Assembly: GCA_026419195.1 (NCBI GenBank) | Contig: JANZZV010000011.1 | Span: 1-61,994 of the forward strand | Origin: Fervidobacterium sp. | GTDB taxonomy: Bacteria; Thermotogota; Thermotogae; Thermotogales; Fervidobacteriaceae | Length of the DNA: 61,994 nt | Direction of reading: 5' to 3' | Shown here: piece after piece, positions 56,376 through 61,994 of the stretch | How positions within the stretch are numbered: the stretch's first letter is position 1 | How the letters are laid out: every line of letters begins with the position of its first letter | Made by a program: the position numbers and the translations under genes | Notes under the pieces: generated by a model | Seen by the model: only the letters and a program-made list of their open reading frames with translations | Database searches by the model: none | Told to the model about the DNA's origin: nothing

Positions 56376-57650
56376 TTGCTGTTTTACATAAACCTATATA
56401 CATTTCTCATTGGCATATCGAAAGCTGCATATACTGCGTTATTTAATCTTTACCTACGTTCAGCCTCATATGGTAATCAGGTGGTTGGGAAGGCTACATT
56501 CTATTATTCTTGGGGAATAGCCATAGGTGGTCTTGTATTTTCAAGTATTTCAGACAGAATAGGAAGAAAAACTACATTATTGTTAACTATGCCTTTGTTC
56601 TCATTTTTTGGATTCTTAAGACTATATCCAATGCCCGTTTTTTGGTTATATCTTTTTTCATTTTTATTTGGATTTTTTGACACATCTATAATTATACCAA
56701 CTATCTCTGTTATAGAGGGCTCAGATGAAAAGAAAAAGTTGAGAAATTCAAACATTAACTTTGCCATTGTTATGCTAACTGGCGTAATTGGTTATCTTGG
56801 TTCTGGTATTCTTTCTGAAAAGGTAGGTCTAAAAGAAAGTTTGAAAATATCGATGTTAATTTCTGTAGTTTCTCTGTTGCCTTTGTTGAAACTTCCAAAA
56901 GTAACAGTAAATCTGAAAAAAGCTGCACCAGTTTTAAACTTAGTACAATTGGTGATACTTATATATTATTTTACTTCCAGTGCTCTTGTAAGTGCTGCTG
57001 CTGGAGTTTTTATCAACTTTGGAAACGTAATTTTTTTGGATTTGTTTGCCTTTTCTGCACCGGTAATTACGCTGATATTGACAATATCTCAGTTGTCAAC
57101 AGCAATAACCTCCGTTTTTTCACACAAATTGACAAAAAAGCTTGGATTTAAATTTTCATTGTTTTTCTTCTATCTCTTGGTAACCATATTGATCTTTACA
57201 ATGCCTGCAATTATGAACAAACCTGCTTACTTTACGCTTGCTTATGTACTTAGGTATGTTCTTTTAAACATAACAACTCCTACTTTTACTGTCTTTTGTT
57301 TGTCTTATCTCCCAAATTCTTTCCTTGCAACATTCTCCGGGGTAAGTTATTTATTAAATAACATAATGCGTGCTACTTCAGCTCAAATATTTTCTCATCT
57401 ATCAAATGATAAAACAACAAATTATTCTCAATTATTCTTTACTACAGGTATATTTTATCTAACAAACACCCTTTTAACTTTGTTTACATTTATTGTCGTA
57501 AACGTGATTTCCCAGCGCAATATAAACTTACAAATATCCTTAGCTCTTCCGAAAAGGAAAAGGCGAAAAGTACTTATTGTTTCTAAAATAAACAAACCGA
57601 CAAAATCAAGTGTTCATTATCATAGTCATCTTGTAAACAGAAAAAGATAG
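56376..57650 (+). CDS. Major facilitator superfamily transporter
   Basis: The protein has 424 residues with about twelve helices and the helix 2-3 loop SSISDRIGRKTTLLLTM. The start is TTG at 56376, 7 nt after AGGAGGAG; an ATG at 56369 is out of frame and leads to a short peptide. The C-terminus is basic (LPKRKRRKVLIVSK, ending VNRKR). The substrate is unknown. Confidence 0.82.
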   Translation: MLFYINLYTFLIGISKAAYTALFNLYLRSASYGNQVVGKATFYYSWGIAIGGLVFSSISDRIGRKTTLLLTMPLFSFFGFLRLYPMPVFWLYLFSFLFGFFDTSIIIPTISVIEGSDEKKKLRNSNINFAIVMLTGVIGYLGSGILSEKVGLKESLKISMLISVVSLLPLLKLPKVTVNLKKAAPVLNLVQLVILIYYFTSSALVSAAAGVFINFGNVIFLDLFAFSAPVITLILTISQLSTAITSVFSHKLTKKLGFKFSLFFFYLLVTILIFTMPAIMNKPAYFTLAYVLRYVLLNITTPTFTVFCLSYLPNSFLATFSGVSYLLNNIMRATSAQIFSHLSNDKTTNYSQLFFTTGIFYLTNTLLTLFTFIVVNVISQRNINLQISLALPKRKRRKVLIVSKINKPTKSSVHYHSHLVNRKR

Positions 57651-57711
57651 GAAAAAACATTTTTATGGTAAAATAATTATATCCATTACCTCATGAAAGG
57701 AAGTGAATGTT

Positions 57712-58131
57712 ATGGGTATCAAAAACGGTGACAAAGTGAAAGTACACTACACAGGAAAGTTTGAAAGTGGCGAAGTATTCGACTCATCTTTAAACAGGCA
57801 ACCTCTTGAGTTTGTAATAGGAGCCGGGCAAGTAATTCAAGGGTTTGAAGAAGAACTATTAGGAATGGAAATTGGTGAAAAAAAGACATTTGTAATACCT
57901 TTTGAAAAAGCTTATGGGCCAATTCGCGAAGATTTAAAATTTTCTGTGCAAAGAAGTATGCTGCCTGACGATGTCAATGTTGGTGATTTATTAGAAGTTC
58001 ATCAACCAGATGGAAATGTTTTTATTGTTAAAGTAGACCAAATAAATAATTCAGTTGCAATACTTGATGCAAATCATCCGTTAGCTGGGAAAAATCTCGT
58101 ATTTGAAGTCGAAATAATAGCAATAAACTGA
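57712..58131 (+). CDS. slyD: FKBP-type peptidyl-prolyl isomerase (SlyD-like)
   Basis: The protein has 139 residues from the ATG at 57712 (AAGGAAGTGAATG); a GTG at 57703 is less well placed. FKBP domain VKVHYTGKFESGEVFDSSL, VIQGFEEELLGMEIGEKK and an inserted flap (about 70-125), as in SlyD, but no His-rich tail. It catalyses prolyl isomerisation and acts as a chaperone. The PelF gene follows 20 nt later. Confidence 0.88.
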   Translation: MGIKNGDKVKVHYTGKFESGEVFDSSLNRQPLEFVIGAGQVIQGFEEELLGMEIGEKKTFVIPFEKAYGPIREDLKFSVQRSMLPDDVNVGDLLEVHQPDGNVFIVKVDQINNSVAILDANHPLAGKNLVFEVEIIAIN

Positions 58132-58151
58132 TTGGTGAATAGAATTTAAAT

Positions 58152-59540
58152 ATGAAAGTTTGTATTGTTGTAGAAGGAACATATCCATACATTACAGGTG
58201 GAGTTTCAACATGGATTCAGATGTTGGTTGAAAACATGCCTGATGTTAATTTTGACGTTGTTCATCTTGCGCCATGGAGATGGACACGTTCTTTTGGGTA
58301 TAAATTACCTAAGAATTTGAATAACATATATGAGCATTTGCTTTTTTCATTAGATTACAAGTATAATAGCACCTTGGATCTTAAAAGAATTATCAATCAT
58401 ATAAACGACCTTATAAGCTTTTCTAAGAGTCGAAGATCCCAAAAGTTATCTGAGATAATTAAAGAAATCGCAGGCAAAAATATCGATTTTGTTCTAAAAA
58501 CAAAGGCATTTTGGGAATTTCTTGTAGACATATACACTAAACATTTTCAATTTGAAGGTTTCACGAGCTTTTATTGGACGGTCGTGGGCTTCCTGATTCC
58601 AATTCTTGGTGCGCTTCAAGCAATTCCTCCAAAAGCTGATATATATCATTCTACAACAACTGGTTATGCATCTTTAAGTGCTCTTGTTGGAAAATACATA
58701 CACAACGGAAAGTTAATTATCACAGAGCATGGAATTTACCACAGAGAAAGAGAAATAGAAATTACAAAATCGAAATCTGTTCAAGAAGTATACAAAAATA
58801 CTTGGATAGAAATTTTCAGGCTCATAAGCGAAACAGTTTATAGAGAATGCGACTTTCTAACAACACTCTTTGAGAAAAACCAACTTTTTCAGTTAGAACT
58901 AAATTCCGATTTCAAAAAGATGAGGGTTATAGCAAATGGCGTGGATGTTGATAAATTTGGAAATATCAGGAGGATAGAGCATCATACGTTCAACGTTGCT
59001 ATAATAGGAAGGGTAGTACCAATTAAAGACATCATCACAGGTATAAAAGCTTTTGATATAGTATCAAAAGAAGTTCCGAATTCAAAACTTTACATAATTG
59101 GTCCTACAGACGAAGATGAAGACTACTACAAAAGGTGTATTCAACTCGTCAATTTGTTTGAACTTAACGATAAAGTTGTTTTTACAGGTAAAGTCAACGT
59201 TCTTGATTATTATGGATTGATTGATGCATTACTTATAAGTAGTATCTCTGAAGGACAACCACTAGTTCAGCTTGAAGCAATGGCAAGTGGAATACCAGTA
59301 GTAACAACCAACGTTGGAAATTGCTCGGAGATAGCGCTTGATCCTGATGGTCAGTCTGGGTTCGTTGTTGAACCTAAGGACTACAACGCTATGGCTGAAA
59401 GACTCATTGAACTGGCTAAGAACAAGGAGCTATGGAATACATTCTCATCTAATGGCAAAAGGATAGTACGAAAAAAATACAGACTTGACCAAATGATAAA
59501 AGCATACAAGGAATTATACATGGAGGTTTTAAAAGTATGA
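58152..59540 (+). CDS. PelF-type GT4 glycosyltransferase
   Basis: The protein has 462 residues. The N-terminus VEGTYPYITGGVSTWIQMLVENMP is the PelF signature; the C-terminal half has the GT-B pattern IGRVVPIKDIITGIKAF, GKVNVLDYYGLIDALLISS and the E-x7-E site (SEGQPLVQLEAMASGIPVV). PelF polymerises the Pel exopolysaccharide from UDP-sugars in Pseudomonas. The other Pel proteins (PelD, PelE, PelG) are absent here. The stop overlaps the DUF2194 start by 4 nt. Confidence 0.88.
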   Translation: MKVCIVVEGTYPYITGGVSTWIQMLVENMPDVNFDVVHLAPWRWTRSFGYKLPKNLNNIYEHLLFSLDYKYNSTLDLKRIINHINDLISFSKSRRSQKLSEIIKEIAGKNIDFVLKTKAFWEFLVDIYTKHFQFEGFTSFYWTVVGFLIPILGALQAIPPKADIYHSTTTGYASLSALVGKYIHNGKLIITEHGIYHREREIEITKSKSVQEVYKNTWIEIFRLISETVYRECDFLTTLFEKNQLFQLELNSDFKKMRVIANGVDVDKFGNIRRIEHHTFNVAIIGRVVPIKDIITGIKAFDIVSKEVPNSKLYIIGPTDEDEDYYKRCIQLVNLFELNDKVVFTGKVNVLDYYGLIDALLISSISEGQPLVQLEAMASGIPVVTTNVGNCSEIALDPDGQSGFVVEPKDYNAMAERLIELAKNKELWNTFSSNGKRIVRKKYRLDQMIKAYKELYMEVLKV

Positions 59541-61750
59541 GAATGTTAAAATTAACAATCTTAATTTTTGTGCTGATTTTCACACTTGCTCCTATTTTTG
59601 CCAAAGCACTACTTTTGTACAAAGGCTCTGAGCAAGGATATGGTTATAGCATTCTTCTTAGGTATGTTGCTCCTGAATTGCGAAATTTGTCCGTAGTATA
59701 CGATATAGTTGATGTTGAAAGCGAAGTTTTTACGACTTTAGACTTAGCCAATTATGAACTGATAATATCTTGTTACTACAGTCCAACAATGCCAGGAGCT
59801 AAAAACTATTTGAAACGACTATACGACTTTATCCTTTCTGGAGGAAAGATATTTATTATGAATAATATAGGAGCAACGATAGACTCTTCTGGATCAAATC
59901 ATCCAGGACTTGCCGAAGTTAATTCAGTGTATAATCTGATTGGATTATCATACTCATTCGGTTGGAAAAAAGTAAAACCTTCAGAGGTAGTTATTGACTC
60001 TTATTATCTTAATACACAAAATCTTGTATATGAAAGCAATAGAGACGTGGAACCGTATACTGCAATAAGTCCTAACACTAAAGCAATCGTAACTGTAAAA
60101 ACAAAAGACGGAACTCTTTACGACATGGCTTTTGTGAGTCCACTCGGAGCGGTAATTAGCTACAGTTATTTATTTGATGATTTTGGAAAAGTTGCGATAG
60201 ACATTGCAAAAATCCTTGTATACTTAATTTACGGTAACTCTGATAACTTTAGAATTCTTGTGGTTGGAAAAGACAATTCGGTACTGTCGAAAGCACTTGA
60301 TTATACCTTGTGGCAATATGATTGGAAAGATAATATTCCATCAGTACTTTCTTCATATGATTCCATAATACTCTTCGATGCTTCCTTGCCAATTTCTGAT
60401 TCAAGAATTTCGAATTATGTATTATCTGGAGGAACGCTGGTTGTAATTTCAAAGGGTAACAAACAATCCTTAGTAAACACTCTTAAGATACCAAGTAAAA
60501 TATATCCAGTCCCCCCAAATTTCGAACTTCAACTGAACAAAACGGTTACGTATAGCGAAATGTTACCAAGTTCCGAGCCCCTCATTGTATCATCGGACAA
60601 TCAAGTATTGTCTTGGAAAGTAAAGATGGGTTCAGGTCAGATAATATATTACCCGGCAGATTTGTTAACTAAACCTTTAAGAGGACTCTTTATTCAGATA
60701 ATGCTTTCCCAATTACCAATTTCAATTCAACCAATAATAAATAGCTATACAATCTTCTTAGATGATTTTCCATTGCCTGCATATAACAGAAAGATTGAAG
60801 TTATAAAAAGAGAATTTGGAGATATAACAGATAATGATTTTTACTACAACGTTTGGTGGCCAACCATGAAAAAAATATCTAAGGAGTTTGGGTTGAAATA
60901 CACAGCAATTTTTGTCCCAAATTACAACGCATCTGTGACCTGGCCATTTAGTTTTCAAGAATATGCTAATACACCTCAGCAAAAACTTGTATTAAAGGAG
61001 CTCTTGACTACTAACGTAGAAATAGGTTTGCATGGGTACAACCACATACCACTGACAAAAGATAGGTGGAAGGAAGATGACTTAAAAAATGTTCTTAAAA
61101 CACTTAAAATATTTTTGAAAAACACGCTTGGTGAAAACTACATACCTTACACATATGTTGCACCGGACAACATAATCGACGAGTTCGGTATCCAAAAATT
61201 ATTAGAAAACTTTCCAACAATAAAGTTAATCGGTACAACTTATAAAGGTACAGATACTCCCTCAGAATTTACAGTTGTAAAAGAAGGTACAGTAATAGTT
61301 CCAAGAACAACGTCTGGTTACTATCCTGTTAGCAAACTGGTAACTGATTCTGTTCTTTCCCTTATGATGCTAGGTACCTTTCAATATTTCTTACATCCTG
61401 ATGATTTGTTTTCCAAAGATAGAAATCCTGAAGAAAGAACTTGGTCTGATATGTCTGCAAGCTTAATAGAGTTTTTTGATACAATGAAAAAGTATTACCC
61501 TTACTTAAGAAATCATTACTCATCAGAAAGCGCGGAAATAATATATGACTTTCTTACTCAAAAGCCCCTGATAAGAAAACAAAAAGAAAAAATAGTTGTG
61601 GAATTGTCAATGGGTTACCACTTACCAAGATATTATTACTTAAGAATCGATAGGCCATTTACTCTGGTAGGTGGGAAAATTGTATATTCGTACGATAAAT
61701 TGTTTGTAATTGAACAAAACGAAAAAAAGATGGAAATAATCTACTTTTAG
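59537..61750 (+). CDS. DUF2194 protein, exported, polysaccharide deacetylase-like
   Basis: The protein has 737 residues with a signal peptide (MLKLTILIFVLIFTLAPIFA). N-terminal Rossmann-like halves (about 20-390) lead to a domain with a TIFLDDFPLP motif (D409, D410), HGYNH (H499, H503) and FLHPDD. These correspond to the Asp and the two metal-binding His residues of family 4 carbohydrate esterases. DUF2194 proteins occur beside PelF in several bacteria; a role in modifying the polymer made by the adjacent enzyme is inferred. The start ATG has GGAGGTTTT upstream. Confidence 0.75.
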   Translation: MRMLKLTILIFVLIFTLAPIFAKALLLYKGSEQGYGYSILLRYVAPELRNLSVVYDIVDVESEVFTTLDLANYELIISCYYSPTMPGAKNYLKRLYDFILSGGKIFIMNNIGATIDSSGSNHPGLAEVNSVYNLIGLSYSFGWKKVKPSEVVIDSYYLNTQNLVYESNRDVEPYTAISPNTKAIVTVKTKDGTLYDMAFVSPLGAVISYSYLFDDFGKVAIDIAKILVYLIYGNSDNFRILVVGKDNSVLSKALDYTLWQYDWKDNIPSVLSSYDSIILFDASLPISDSRISNYVLSGGTLVVISKGNKQSLVNTLKIPSKIYPVPPNFELQLNKTVTYSEMLPSSEPLIVSSDNQVLSWKVKMGSGQIIYYPADLLTKPLRGLFIQIMLSQLPISIQPIINSYTIFLDDFPLPAYNRKIEVIKREFGDITDNDFYYNVWWPTMKKISKEFGLKYTAIFVPNYNASVTWPFSFQEYANTPQQKLVLKELLTTNVEIGLHGYNHIPLTKDRWKEDDLKNVLKTLKIFLKNTLGENYIPYTYVAPDNIIDEFGIQKLLENFPTIKLIGTTYKGTDTPSEFTVVKEGTVIVPRTTSGYYPVSKLVTDSVLSLMMLGTFQYFLHPDDLFSKDRNPEERTWSDMSASLIEFFDTMKKYYPYLRNHYSSESAEIIYDFLTQKPLIRKQKEKIVVELSMGYHLPRYYYLRIDRPFTLVGGKIVYSYDKLFVIEQNEKKMEIIYF

Positions 61751-61862
61751 TAGTTAGACCACCCAAAACAAAAATCGGAAGTAAAAAACTCACATATTAA
61801 TCTTTGCGCTCTCTTTTATTTTACCTCAAAAATAGCATTAATATTTTTGTTTGGAAAAGTCT
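61751..61862. other. Convergent intergenic region
   Basis: The DUF2194 gene ends and an HD-GYP gene ends here from the other side. The stretch is AT-rich; I see no strong hairpin with a U-tail and no open frame. Confidence 0.5.
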
Positions 61863-61994
61863 TTAGTCTTTTAGCTTTTCATAAACCATACGGATATCAT
61901 CTATTCTTTTCAAAAACGCTTCAACTACCTTTGGATCAAAATGTGTTCCTCTTTCCTTTATTATCTGCTCCACCGCCTCTTCAAAACTATACGC
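61863..61994 (-). CDS. C-terminal end of an HD-GYP-domain protein, 5' end outside window
   Basis: An open frame of 43 codons runs from the right edge to a TAA at 61863-61865. It encodes SFEEAVEQIIKERGTHFDPKVVEAFLKR, matching the end of HD-GYP phosphodiesterase domains, where GTHFDP is a conserved block. Upstream domains are not visible. It is too short for this window to say whether a receiver or sensor domain is attached. Confidence 0.8.
   Translation of the reverse strand, partial: AYSFEEAVEQIIKERGTHFDPKVVEAFLKRIDDIRMVYEKLKD

Noticed and set aside
56369-56450. ATG at 56369 as start of the MFS gene
   Set aside because: It is out of frame with the transporter and stops after about 25 codons; the TTG at 56376 has better spacing.

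Overview
The window looks like a chromosomal segment of a thermophilic Thermotogota bacterium, most probably Fervidobacterium or a close relative. This is inferred from gene content and order, not from a database search. The DNA is AT-rich and the genes are tightly packed in long operons with many 4-nt stop/start overlaps. Several families typical of Thermotogota are present: a TM1410-type GH114 protein, a TM1570-type SPOUT methyltransferase, an FAD enzyme trio resembling GlpA, and a PelF/DUF2194 pair.

Layout. 1-1459: the end of a PD-(D/E)XK nuclease-type gene, then about 1.2 kb with no intact gene. 1460-8372 (minus): one operon with a GlpA-like dehydrogenase, a second FAD oxidoreductase, a DUF1667 protein, mini-RNase III, a phosphoenolpyruvate carboxykinase (PEPCK)-like protein, HflK and HflC. 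8487-9104 (plus): tmk. 9101-18925 (minus): an 11-gene operon running from a GGDEF-like membrane protein through truA, two unrecognised genes and tlyA to cheA, cheW, cheY, fliO, fliP and fliQ. 19057-20253 (plus): a fold-III lysine/ornithine decarboxylase. 20313-28044 (minus): MFS transporter, rtcB, the aminoacyl-tRNA synthetase operon gltX-cysS-proS, and rubredoxin, followed by a second MFS gene. 29512-31839 (plus): tRNA-Cys, tRNA-Met, rpsF-ssb-rpsR with a candidate S6:S18 leader, and a GH114-type secreted protein.

31862-41268 (minus): a housekeeping series (CDF transporter, TPR protein, DegT-type aminotransferase, lnt, dnaB, coaD, an orphan ABC ATPase, a small basic ORF, holA, era). 41345-42946 (minus): tRNA-Glu, tRNA-Arg and tRNA-Lys, then an attenuator leader, infC (apparently with an AUU start), rpmI and rplT. 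43094-45674 (plus): a tandem-HD phosphodiesterase-like protein, a CoA-binding protein, and a CBS/HATPase fusion. 45761-51094 (plus): the most distinctive block. It has three paralogous membrane-anchored LPP20-like proteins and a CsgG-like protein with a predicted outer-membrane barrel, and looks like an uncharacterised envelope assembly. 51125-56107 (minus): ffh-rpsP-khpA-rimM-trmD-SPOUT-rplS-lepB. 56376-61750 (plus): an MFS transporter, an FKBP isomerase, a PelF-type glycosyltransferase and a DUF2194 deacetylase-like protein. The right edge holds the C-terminus of an HD-GYP protein on the minus strand.

The segment is mostly core metabolism, translation and motility. The points most worth following are the CsgG/LPP20-like cluster, the infC leader with its mutually exclusive 10-bp pairing, the minimal Pel-like pair, the PEPCK-like protein in an HflKC operon, and a palindrome over the predicted rtcB promoter. 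No CRISPR array, intact insertion sequence or prophage was seen.
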